Source: Telmatactis stephensoni
Taxonomy: Eukaryota > Cnidaria > Anthozoa > Actiniaria > Isophelliidae
Assembly (NCBI GenBank): GCA_029948255.1
Contig: JALIZF010001806.1
Span: 682,001 to 746,000, forward strand
Reading direction: 5' to 3'
DNA length: 64,000 nucleotides
The translations under genes and the position numbers were made by a program. The notes under the pieces were generated by a model. The model ran no database searches, was not told the DNA's origin, and was given only the letters and a program-made list of their open reading frames with translations. Shown here piece after piece: positions 11,901-21,939 of this stretch (position 1 is the stretch's first letter; each line of letters starts with the position of its first letter).

Positions 11901-12360
11901 TTTCGTTTTCTTTGCGTCTTCGTTTTGCTCTTGTTAAACTTTTTCAAGAACCTCACCTTTGGATGGGAAGCGGGTTTAATTTTCTTAGTCAACTTCTTGC
12001 TTAGTTTCTTTCTTGATTTACCCTTTAGTAAATGAGGATGTACTTTTGCTTTTGTTTTCTTCTTGGTCGTTTTTCCTTTGTGGCTCGCAATGTACGTTAC
12101 ACAGTGACACTCGCGCACATTACATGTTGGTGAACATGCCGAACCACTTGGACAACAATGCCAATTGTCTTGACAACTAACAGCATTAGGCATTGAGCAA
12201 CAGCCATATCCCGTCAGTGATAAAAAGCTTTCGCAGCAAGTCGTTCCCACTGGACAGCGGGTTAACGCATCAGGGCACGTGATAGCGTTGTCAGCAACAT
12301 AGTTACCTTGATAACCTCGTGTGAGGAATCTTGGACTGGGTTTGGCTATCTTTGGTTTTT
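8939..12360 (-). CDS. Secreted-type granulin-domain protein with acidic/basic and Ser-Gly-rich repeats
   Basis: One giant exon of about 1139 codons ends in TAA at 8939. The exon probably begins at 12360 after CCTAG; no in-frame ATG exists before an upstream stop, so a first exon with start and signal peptide is missing from the model. Near its start lies a granulin-like cysteine module (about residues 38-90): CPDALTRC, GTTCC, GYGCC, HCCPSGSAC, with one of the usual paired cysteines replaced (AVSC instead of AVCC) and a shortened end. After it come a very basic Lys-rich block, an acidic Asp run (about + strand 11497-11540), several acidic Ser-Gly motifs (EGSGSG, ESGSGSGSGED, ADGSG) that resemble glycosaminoglycan attachment sites, and five to six tandem repeats of about 42 residues (+ strand about 9640-10210; core DKHLQKTVVE and VTQKLKVVE). 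Granulins are secreted growth-factor-like modules; the rest matches no family I know. A matrix or proteoglycan role is inference. Confidence 0.72.
9640..10210 (-). repeat. Coding tandem repeat, about 126 bp unit
   Basis: Each unit codes about 42 residues with the shared words VSHDKH, TVVE(N/T)S, SIG and QKLKVVEK. Two units toward the C-terminus (lower coordinates) are shortened. Units differ by substitutions and small in-frame deletions, so the frame is preserved, which supports selection on the protein. Confidence 0.85.
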
Positions 12361-13001
12361 CTAGGATTATAAAACATGAGGGTTGGTTATGATTACATGT
12401 TAGTTCAAGTTAGTCATCTGTAAGGTATCTCACGAGGTACCAGCTGAGGTGCGCGTTTCTCGATAGCACAAAATTCAGGATAGGATTCAGGGTAATCCTT
12501 CACGAGGGGGTGCGGTGTTACAGAAATAGGAAACCGTCCAGAAGATACAGACGATTTTTTGTAAAAGCATCGCGAGAAGAAAGGGGCTAAAATTCATCTC
12601 AGGAGCGTGTGCACCCCCGGTACCCCTCCCTTAAATCCGCCCCTGGAATTTGTTAGAAATCTGAACATTAGACATCCCCACACAACCGACATGCTCTCTC
12701 TCATCAAAAACCAAAGGTACCTGACCCAGATGGGGGCGGGGGACGGGTGAGGGGCTGCCTCGATCGATAGCACAATGTTACGTCTTCTTCGTGCATGTTT
12801 CTTGGGAAGATACAATTTCTGAAAATTGGTGCTTCATCAATGCTAGTTTTCCAATTGTTTTGCTCCTGCAATGCACCATTGCTAGCTACCTCTCGAGAAG
12901 AAAGGGTGCCCAAAAAGTAAAGAACTCAGTGGCAGGGCCTCAAGTTCTTTTGCTTCCATGCCCTTCTACCCACCATCCCAAATATTACTACTTCAAATAA
13001 A
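12361..13001. other. Intergenic stretch between the granulin-like gene and the SGNH hydrolase gene
   Basis: Should contain the missing first exon and promoter of the granulin-like gene on the minus strand; I could not identify a convincing signal-peptide exon. A short element-like C-rich stretch (CCCCCGGTACCCCTCCC) lies at about 12614-12650. No other feature seen. Confidence 0.3.
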
Positions 13002-16000
13002 TCACATACTATTAGGTGGCCTTTCGTTAATCATAGTAGCGAATGTCGCCGCCACTCTCACTCCCAACAACCGATAACCCTCTTCGTTGTAATGCTGAAA
13101 AATAAACACACATGGACCAGTCAGTAAATGACGTCACACGCTAGAACGAGACATGTCATGTGACCTACCACATCACGTGGTCCCTTCATGATTGGACAGA
13201 ATTTGTTGTTTGCTGGTTTGCCGCATCTAACGGTGACAATGTCGTACAGGTCTATCACAGGAATTCGATGTCCACCCTCCATTATACTAAATCAAACAGA
13301 TGGATTTCAAAAATAATGAATAGACTGAGGGAGAAAGAGAGAGAAAGTAGAGGAGGGAGGGGAGGGTGCGCAAAATCTATGAACGATTTTGTATCCCGTG
13401 GCAACCGATGGCGCGCGCACCTCGTACGTTTATGGCGTTCTATGTTCTTGGTACTTAAGCTCATTACTAATCCAGAATTAACTCTAAAAAACATTCATTT
13501 TAATCCCGGATTAGTGCTATAGTGGGATTTTCAGGAAACAGCTAGCCTCTTTATAGCATAAATATTGGTAGAGAATATAAATTGCATGGGACACCACACA
13601 ACGATTTCCACGCACCCAACTGCTGCTTTGTTGTACAACTTGATTCGATTGTTGCGCCTTTTGTTGCTAAGAAACGGCGTAGTGAGAGCAAACGCCACCT
13701 TGGCTCCAGTTTCCAGAAATGATCGCTTGAGGATCCTTAGGTTATTCTTGTATTCTTTCAGAGATACATGCTCCTGTTGGCAAAAACAAAACCATATTGA
13801 CAAACAACATCGAATATATTTCATATATGTTCTCTTTGTGAAAAATCTTTTGCAACTTGGATACAGGTTGGAAGTCTAGCTGACTGACATACGGACAGTA
13901 AGTCAGATTCGACACATAGACAAACAGAGAAAACAGATAGACGCGCCGACCATACAAACACACACATACACTTGCAGACATACTCGAAAGACGGATAGAC
14001 ATACCAAAAAACAGGAAAGAGGCAGACAAACAGAAAGACCGCTAGAAAGGCAGACAGACATACTGATTGGCACAAAGAGACAAATGGCCAAACACACAGA
14101 CTGCTAAAAATACAGACAGGCAGACTGACTGACCGACCGACCGACTAACCGACCGACCGACCGATCGACTGACTGACTGAGCTAGTGCCTGACTGACTGA
14201 CTGAACTGACTGACTGACTGATTGAACTGACTGACTGACTGACTGAAAAATCATTTCAATCATCGATATCCTACCTCAGGAAAACGTTTGCTGTAGTTGA
14301 TATCGTGCATGCCAAAATTAAAGATAATAGCATCATAATGAGTTGGTTCCATTGCAGTAGTCTGTAAAAGCATAGACAAACACTTGACGCCATGTTTGGA
14401 GTCGATTGCACCGGAGCCTCGTGCAAAGGGCGAATGTTGTACTTGGCACATATCGCGCAACAGAAACTTGACTGTCCTGAGGTAACTGAAAAAAATATAA
14501 AACTACAATCATTGTCATAATTGTTAGCATGATTGACGTATTGACGCGAGCGTTGGATCTCACTGAAATCGCCCCCCCCCCCCCCCTCCGCTCATCACAC
14601 CCCATGCACCCTCCTTTGAAATATCGTTGCAAGTACTCTGGAATCTACAACCCTGAAATCAGTAGGACAGACTGACTGACAGACAGGCTGACTGACTGAC
14701 TGACTGACTGACTGACTATCTGGCTGGCTGGCTGGCTGGCTGACTGACTGACTGACTGACTGACTGACTGACTGACTGACTGACTGACTGACTGACTGAC
14801 TGACTGACTGACTGACTGACTGACTGACTGACTGACTGACTGACTGACTGACTGACTGACTGACTGACTGACTGACTGACTGAATGACTGGCTGGCTGAC
14901 TGACTGACTGACTGACTGACTGATCGACTGACTGAGACTGACTGACTGAGACTGACTGACTGACTGACTGCATCCAAAGCACCATAGATCATTGAACAAC
15001 CATACGTGTTTATTTACCCTATAGCGATGGAGTCTCCTATGACCAAACAATTCTTGAACATCGGATTGGGTTTCAAAGGTGGACCAGGCGCGCAAATCCG
15101 TGAAGATGAGTGTTCTTCAAACTTTGCTTTTGTCCCCAAACTACAAGAACGAAAATAAGCTAGAACATTTTCCTCCTATAGAATAATGATAAATTATGCG
15201 TGTGATCTTACTCTGAAGAAGGTGACGCGACTATTTGAGGTTGTGCCTCAGGAAACTGTCCCGTTTGAACCAGTTTAGATTTGGGGCGTGGCTGTGTCGG
15301 TTGAGTGAAATACGGCTGAGGTGCCGGCTGTGACTGATCGGAATACGGCAGGGCAGGCTCCTGAGGAATGTTGGCTGCAGGCGGTGGCGCAGCCGGCGGT
15401 GCAGGTGGTGGCGCAGCCGGCTGATATAACGAAGATTGTTGCATTTGGTAAGGTGTTTGCGTCGTGGTAGCCACCTCTGGGTACTGCTCCATTGCTGGTT
15501 GTGCTGGCGGCATGTAAGGTTGTTGGTATTCCTGTGGCATTAGAGGTGTTTGCATGGCTGAGGTCATGGGGTAGGTTGGGTCTGTTTGGTAGAGGCCATT
15601 TCCCAGGCTCTCTGAGGTAGTTATTGGTGTTTCAATAGGAGTTTCGGATGGCATAATACCAGGTGTGTTTTCAATAGCTTCTTGGTAATCTTGGTAATAA
15701 TATCTCTGAAAAATATCAACAAATCCCATCAAGTTGCCATACGTAGATTCATTCCTGAGTGGGAGGGAGGGGCAGGGGGAAGATAACAGTTTTAGATGAC
15801 TAGCCTCGATCCGGGTTGAACTCTGATCCTCCCCCTTTGATATACTATTTTTGAGAGTAATAATATGCATGAAAAGATTTCTCGATGCTGATTGGCTGAG
15901 AATATAGTGCTGTTTCAAGGACATTTAAGGCAGAAAAAAGGAAATGTTTAGGTGGAAAAAAGGAAAACAAAGTGCAAATTTGAGTTTTCAAAAACAGTGT

Positions 16001-17659
16001 GAAAATCAAAGTTTTCTTAGTTCTGTTGTTGTTCACATTATCTAGCATCAAAACTATGCATATTCTGATCAGGAATATCTCGATTTTGATGGAGAAAAAG
16101 GTGAAACGTGAGCTGAAATGCGCGCGCTATTGTCGCCATCACACGTCGAGTGCGCGCTCAGATTTTATTCAAAAATGAATAAAATTTTGCAGCTAAAGAG
16201 AAAATTAATTTGTTTCCATAATTTTTTATGTATATTATTAATAGGAAATTATGTGGCTTTCTCGAGCAATTTGGAATAAATTTGTACCGTGGGATTTCAA
16301 AAAGGTCTTGAAATCCCACTCGTTCAAATATATTCCAAATTGCACTCGAAACAATATGATTTCCTATACAAAAGATGCCTTGTTTCATATACAAAACGAA
16401 ACAAACAAACAAACAAAAAACAGAAATTCCCAAGAAACAATATTGTTGCATAGGAGAAAAGAATACCAATGAAACTCAGTATATTCGAACACGGACAGCA
16501 GCGGTGCTCGTATTATATCAAAACGTGCCCGAGAAGTCCCACTTATTTTGGGACAAAAATTAACTGAATAATCTCAAATATATCCAAAATTATAGCTTTG
16601 CTTAATCCTCGCTTGAAGGACTTACGTGATAGAAGACACCTTGAACACTTGACAGTTCAACTAAGGTCACCCAAACAAATGCTCATGCAATTATCCAATC
16701 ACCATCGAGTATGTAAATCGAGTGTATAATCTCTACAAATGTTTAATATTTCGCTTAAAATACGTATAATTTGTTTCGTATGTTTACGAACTACATTGAG
16801 ATTAAACAAGAAGCATCTTGGAGTGTAGGAACTTGCCACAAATCTGCTGTCAAGCTTTATATATGTACAATGATAATTTTCTGAAACTTGTTTGGGTGGC
16901 CTTGGTTGAAGTAGTTGTACAGTAAAATTATCCAAAGTTTTGACTTGTTATGTCCAAAAACATGCTCAAACTTTAATAATATTGAGATTTTGACCTACTC
17001 TATTGGAGATAATTAAGTATAATTTCTCTTCCGTCGATCAAAATCAATCTACTGAAATTGAACTGTAAATAAAAGTTTTTGATTCAGTTAAAAGTGTTGG
17101 CAGTTTCTTTCTCACTGTACAAGAGACCACCTGTTCGATTCAATTAACACTCTCGCCCTTAACAGTCAAGTATCCAAAGTATCACACCTTGATTTCTTTG
17201 TAGCGTTAACTGTTATAAAACAAAGAATAATTTTACAGAAAACTTTGCAAAAAGCCTCTTTTGTCCGCCTTAATCCCACAAAAAAGTACTTTTATTCCAT
17301 GCTCGAGGTGTGAAAAACGTTGTCAAGATCCCTCAAAAGGCCACCTGCAAACACCACACGAGTCAATGGAGAACAAGTAATTTGTAATTAATTGCTTTAG
17401 GTGCCTCCTTTTCTCGCCAGTATAAACGTCCTACCTTCTTATGGCTTTTCCAAAAATCCTCTTTACTCCTGTACCAGCCAGGAGACAAGGCATACTTCGT
17501 TGACGCGAAATATCGGTAAGCATTGGGTCCAGATGCCAACTTCCTAGGATTGGAGTAGCGATTAGATTTTGAATACCTGTAAAAATATTGACCATGACAT
17601 CGTCCCAGGAGGAGACAGACCACGAAGAATTCTAATGCTACGAAATGTCGTAGATCCAT
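13002..17659 (-). CDS. Secreted SGNH-family hydrolase with Pro/Gln-rich N-terminal region
   Basis: Seven exons: 17659-17435, 15705-15212, 15140-15018, 14485-14275, 13773-13616, 13286-13169 and 13094-13002. All joins keep phase and give 473 residues. Residues 1-23 form a signal peptide (MDLRHFVALEFFVVCLLLGR then CHG). Residues about 80-240 are low-complexity, rich in Pro, Gln, Ala and Thr. The hydrolase domain fills the rest: block I VIGDSIAIG with Ser277, block III FNFGMHDIN at 336-344, and block V RDVHYNEEGY with Asp442 and His444. SGNH enzymes are esterases or deacetylases acting on small esters, lipids or glycans; the substrate here is unknown. In block III the usual Asn of GxND is His (GMHD). 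The DxxH spacing is also atypical (D-V-H). These are deviations from the textbook motif, though GLHD-like variants occur in animal relatives. CTGA microsatellites sit in the introns. Confidence 0.88.
14105..14245 (+). repeat. Degenerate (CTGA/CCGA)n microsatellite
   Basis: Runs of GACTGACC, CGACCGAC and GACTGACT in the SGNH gene intron between 13774 and 14274, with interruptions such as AGCTAGTGCC. The region to its left (about 13870-14100) is a looser AGACA-rich continuation. Confidence 0.85.
14665..14972 (+). repeat. (CTGA)n microsatellite, about 300 bp
   Basis: Near-uninterrupted GACT/CTGA repeats with one short GGCT variant block at about 14720-14740. It lies in the SGNH gene intron between 14486 and 15017. 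Frames through it code artefactual Ser-Gln-Ser-Val repeats. Confidence 0.97.
16241..16367. mobile_element. Hairpin MITE, about 127 bp
   Basis: ATAGGAAAT at the left pairs with ATTTCCTAT at the right; inner blocks ATTTGGAATA/TATTCCAAAT and GTGGGATTTCAA/TTGAAATCCCAC pair in register around a short centre. It sits in the first intron of the SGNH hydrolase gene. Confidence 0.8.
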
Positions 17660-18280
17660 GGTCGTTCATTGTATTCCTCGGTGGCGGTGGAAAATCTCGC
17701 CCTCTATGTTCAAGTGAGTATTTTTATCTCACATCTCAGTTGTTATCGTAGAGCATCGCCAGTAAACAGTCTCCATTCTACGCATTCGTTACTGATCCCA
17801 CTTGTTTATAGTTTCAATGTTTGTTGACAAAATATGACTGCCAAAAACGGCGATGACGCCAGGGCTGAGGTCTCTGGCCTGATCCACCTTAGTCTGGCCA
17901 GTCCTGGCCTGGAATTGACGCACCTTTCTGATCCTGCATTCACATTGTTACTCAACGTAATGTCTCTATAATGCGTTCAGTTTTTTTTTCTGTGGCTGAT
18001 ATGCTCAACGAGCAAAAAAAATTACGCGTTGGTTTTAATTCTTCGTTGGTCACGGTTGTTCAACCGTAACAATGCTTGGATAGATAGTTAACGACCGCGG
18101 GGCAATCCACAACCACTCCAGGTCCTTTTGTATGAACGTCATGTTATCCCCGCTGGCTGGGTAAGAGGCGTTGTGAAAAAATATGACTCCCCGCTGTCTG
18201 GGTAAGAGGCGATGTGAAGAAAATATGACATCGGTATATTCGTTGCAGTTGTTCAACCGTTGGACAATGACAACCAGCTC

Positions 18281-18413
18281 AGGACCTGTTTACATAAAGG
18301 CGAGTTGTCCCTAATAGCCGAGATAACTCTCTTGTTTTCTTTTAATATTTCACTAAAAACAAAAGAGTTGTCCCGGCTACTAGGGACATCTGGCCTTCAT
18401 GTCAACAGGGCCT
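18281..18413. mobile_element. MITE-like element with GGACCTGTTTACAT ends
   Basis: The left end GGACCTGTTTACATAAAGGC and the inverted right end GGCCCTGTTGACATGAAGGC agree at most positions. They are followed inwardly by GTTGTCCCTA on the left and, inverted, ATGTCCCTAGTAGCC on the right. Length about 133 bp. Confidence 0.75.
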
Positions 18414-18519
18414 CACCTAGACTTGCCACAAGTTGACCACATTTTTTCGCTATATTTTTCTAGTACTTGAGCCGGCAGATGGCAATAGACGCGAAACGTC
18501 TGTGGTTTTCAATATAATA

Positions 18520-19010
18520 GTCCAGTTCACGCTGTCGTCCGCCATTTTGAATTGTGACAAACATGATCAGCGAAATTTTATTAAAATCTGGATCACTGTG
18601 ACTTACGGAACTCTGCTCAGTTTGGTTGGTTTTTCAGAAAATTATATTTTTTGAAAACACATTTTTTTGTTCTTTATGACTGTTAATATGATGAATATTG
18701 GAAGGTACAAATTGAGAAAATATGATTTTTGTTTTCAAAATGAAACGTTCGGCACGTGAATATGTAAATTAGCTGAAAATTATAAAAGTCATTCGTGAAA
18801 AGAAGATTGACTTGTAAAAGGTAGTTAAAAATACTTACATTGGTCGTATTTTGAGTCTAACTACTGGTATAAATGCCTGCTGATTATTTAAGTTTAAATT
18901 TTGAAAGTCCAAGAAGCGGAGTTACGGGAAGTGAAAGTGATCCAGATTTTATAGATTTTGCCGCGTTTGTCCCAATTCAAAATGGCGGACGACAGCGTGA
19001 CCTTGCGTAT
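18520..19010. mobile_element. Inverted-repeat element, about 490 bp with arms near 90 bp
   Basis: Left arm GTCGTCCGCCATTTTGAATT is matched inversely by AATTCAAAATGGCGGACGAC on the right. Inner blocks AAATCTGGATCACT and, inverted, AGTGATCCAGATTT continue the match. AT-rich interior with no open frame. Confidence 0.75.
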
Positions 19011-19120
19011 TAACACTTTCACATTATATAATAATTTTCTGGTCCTATACGAAGTACCACACAGACAGAATCCATCGCTACTAACTTCTACTATATATAT
19101 TTTCCCCACACTTTTTATTA

Positions 19121-19273
19121 TCAGGGCCGTAGCTACAATTTAAACAATGTACGGTTTTTTAAAAGTTGGTCCGGTTTTTTCGCTTTTCTACACGGATTCA
19201 ATAACAGTGGTTTTAATGGTAAAAGTTGGTCCGGTTGAAACCTGACCAATCGTACTGGTGGCTACGGCCCTGA
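19121..19273. mobile_element. MITE with TCAGGGCCGTAGC ends
   Basis: TCAGGGCCGTAGCTAC at the left and GTGGCTACGGCCCTGA at the right are inverted repeats. The interior carries AAAAGTTGGTCCGGTT twice as a direct repeat. About 150 bp. Confidence 0.85.
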
Positions 19274-19873
19274 TTAGGGAGCGATATTGTCAGCAGCGAG
19301 GCGCGGGCGATATCGAGAGCGAGCAACGAAGTCGTGAGTATAACAGAGAAAACGGAATTCAGATAAACACTGCTTCTGATAACCCCACGTTCTCGTTGAA
19401 TGTGAAACGGAAAAACCGATAGTCTCAAATTCTAGTAATCTTTTATGTATGAATATATTGGTCATCATCGATCAACGCTAGAAATGATCACGTTGTATTC
19501 GCTTAGGTCCTTGATCAAAAACTTTGGACGCGCATACGATATTTGGACACCGCGGCAAAACCACTGCGCATGCGCTAGTTTTCGCGGGCTTTCCAGTTGT
19601 GCGGACGCGTCGTGACCACAGGAAGTCCATGAAATATATTTTTCAAACTTTTTTTCGTATTATTACTATTTAGGAGATTTTAATCTTATTATGAAGTTCC
19701 GATATAGCATAAGCAAACATATACTAAAAAGTACCGTAAAATATTTATTTTAGCTTTTTTTTTTTCTAGCTTTTTTCTTTCTTTCTGATAAATCTGATAA
19801 ATTCCAGTGTTCGGGTTTCCTGTGGTATAAGTATTAGCTTTGGAAGATTGACAATTTGCAAATTTGAAATGGT

Positions 19874-20106
19874 CAAGATACTATAATACTAAGACAGCGA
19901 AACTCAGTATTGGTGTCTGTGTGATGTTCGTGGCGACGCAGGCTATCATTTTTTGTTTTTAGTAACTTTGCCATCGTGCGCGCAAGGTTCTCAAACAATA
20001 GAATTTGATTTTTGACGTGCGCGTGGAAATGGCCTTAGTTGCCACGAATATCGCACAGACATCGATACTGAGTTTCGCTCTCTTAGACTAGTGTTATGGT
20101 CTCTTG
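19874..20106. mobile_element. Palindromic MITE of the CAAGAGACC family, second copy
   Basis: Starts CAAGATACTATAATACTAAG and ends with TGTTATGGTCTCTTG. It shares the CTCAGTATTGGTGTCTGTG and TTTGATTTTTGACGTGCGCG blocks with the copy at 7640-7917, with an internal deletion of part of the right arm. Confidence 0.8.
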
Positions 20107-20689
20107 GTGGTATTAATTAATTGTCACATGACACAGGTAACCTAAACTAATATTCATAGGCAAGCGCGCGTCAGTGTGTAAAGCGCCCTCCTGAAACACA
20201 GCCAGGAGTGCCTGTGGTTTGTTCGCTCAACTATTCATTCGTTCGTCGATTCGTCCTTTCATTCATTAGTTCGTTCGTTCGTTCGCTCATAGAATGGTGA
20301 GGCTCGATAAGAGGAAGACAAAATGTACCTTTAATTTACTCAAAAGAGTTTAAATTGACAGGGCACTACATTGGCAGGAATATGAGGACAGATTGTTATT
20401 AAAGATAGAAACAAATTACAAAGAAGACTTAAAACCTCTCACGAAACACGTTTACCATACAAACCAGTCAAGTAAAAATCGGTCACATATTCAAGAAATA
20501 AATAGAACAAAATTTGAATAAATTAATATTGATGCAATTTAATATCTATATTAGATCAGATTTCTAAAAATTACAAATACTCAAAAATTACAGAAAATGC
20601 TAAAATCTAAGTATTACGAAACTGAAAAAGAAAATAGAGAGTAAAAAGTAAGGGAAAAAAGAGGAAAAAAGAAAAACATTCCTGCCTAC

Positions 20690-21110
20690 ACAGGGCTCGA
20701 ACCTGTAAACCTTAAATCGGTCCCCCTGGAAATGGGAAAAGAATAACTAGATAATTGAAAAAAATTGGAAAAAGCTAAAAATGAAATTTGGGACGATTCT
20801 CCCGAGACATTCTATGAAGCTGAGACATCGAATCGACTTACGTTACGGATGAAGATTTCGGCCCCATCCACGCTATCCCGGTGCTACATATTACAGTTGA
20901 CTTAGCCCGAAGGCCAGGGAGGGAGACGATATCCGGACCCTAATCCATACCTTTAGATATCACCTTAGACCGCTGCGCTACCTAGACACTTAATAATTAT
21001 AATGTCTAATCGGGGTAGTCTATTCGGCGAAGTTTCATTGTGATGCTAATAGACTGTTCCAAATCCTTGGGGAAATAGGAGAACCAATCAAAGTCCAGTA
21101 ACCGTAAGAA
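20690..21110 (-). mobile_element. tRNA-like repeat with separated A and B boxes, copy 1
   Basis: On the minus strand a tRNA A box, TAGCGCAGCGG followed by TCTAAGG, lies at about 20960-20985. A B box with a perfect T-arm (ACAGG-TTCGAGC-CCTGT) lies about 270 bp downstream at 20692-20712, followed by a T-rich tail that could terminate RNA polymerase III. The segment between is conserved in a second copy at 32345-32770. Sequence similarity extends past the tRNA-like ends to about 21110. Function unknown; a SINE or a tRNA pseudogene with a long insert are both possible. Confidence 0.6.
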
Positions 21111-21685
21111 TGATTTCATAAATAAACTGAGAAAGAGTAAATAAAAGAATAAATTTCCGTGAACATTTCTAAGTGCATAAGAGTTCTTTGCAAAGTCAAG
21201 AAGTTACGCCAATGACTGTTTATGGATTATACGGATATTTTCTTTTGCTGGATGATCATCAAAACCATTCCCCATTTCAAGAACAATCTTGAGGAAAGTT
21301 TGAAGGCTTAAAACGTCAGTAAAGTTAAGTACTTTAAACAGTTTTAAAATTTGGATAACTCATACAAGCTTGTTAGTTTGTTAATTCTACGCGTAAGAAG
21401 CCCACACAAATTCAGCTGAGACTAAAATGTACTTTATTTATCAATTAAAGCCCTACGGGCTTGGTCCGCACTGTCAAGACCTCGGGCTGATATTTTTCCT
21501 TACTAACAGCGCTTTCGGTGAATAAGAAGTAATGATTAACTCCAAATCTTTATTAGATAGATTAATTACTGGGCTACCTGTGTAGACCGAGCATGCAGGT
21601 GTGCAAAATTACCCAAGTGGCCTTTGCAAGCAAGCCATGCTACTCGTATAGCCCAAGTGAACGCTATTATAGCGTCTTGTTTTAA

Positions 21686-21927
21686 GTAACAACGCCATCG
21701 CGCGCAAGCAAGGTTCTCGAACAGAATCTTGAACAGTAGAATTTGATTTTTGAAGTGCGCGCGGATGGAATCATTTGCTTTTGGCATTTTAATTCTTGGG
21801 TTGCATGTGACGTCACGGCAGCCATCTTGGATGAACTTCAACAAAAGATTTCTCATTAGCGTTTATTGTTTGTTCATCCAACATGGCTACCGCTTCATTG
21901 TCTTTGGATTCCCGAAGGTATGGATGC
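21686..21927. mobile_element. Two joined MITE fragments just downstream of K2P channel gene A
   Basis: 21686-21770 is a fragment of the CAAGAGACC family (GAATTTGATTTTTGAAGTGC). 21785-21927 is an element with inverted ends GCAGCCATCTTGGATGAAC and GTTCATCCAACATGGCTACC. Relatives of the latter are at 51931-52040 and 55555-55640. It begins about 13 bp after the stop codon of the channel gene. Confidence 0.65.
21862..21867 (-). promoter_or_regulatory. Candidate polyadenylation signal of K2P channel gene A
   Basis: TTTATT on the plus strand reads AATAAA on the minus strand, 73 bp after the stop codon. It falls inside the MITE at 21785-21927. Confidence 0.45.
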
Positions 21928-21939
21928 AACCCAGCAATT

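Larger units (their letters stand above)
17660..21939. other. Gene-free stretch filled with repeats
   Basis: No exon could be supported on either strand. It holds the inverted-repeat elements and the tRNA-like repeat listed separately, plus a repeat at 18040-18260 (LOW-copy words CAGGTCCTTTTGTATGA and GCTGGCTGGGTAA) whose relative lies at 25160-25335, and a short (TTCG)n/(ATTC)n tract at about 20220-20290. The promoter of the SGNH gene should lie just right of 17660; a TATA box was not obvious. Confidence 0.5.

Noticed and set aside
14595..15095. Frames of Ser-Gln-Ser-Val repeats
   Set aside because: By-product of the CTGA microsatellite; the real exon 15018-15140 of the SGNH gene overlaps in another frame context.
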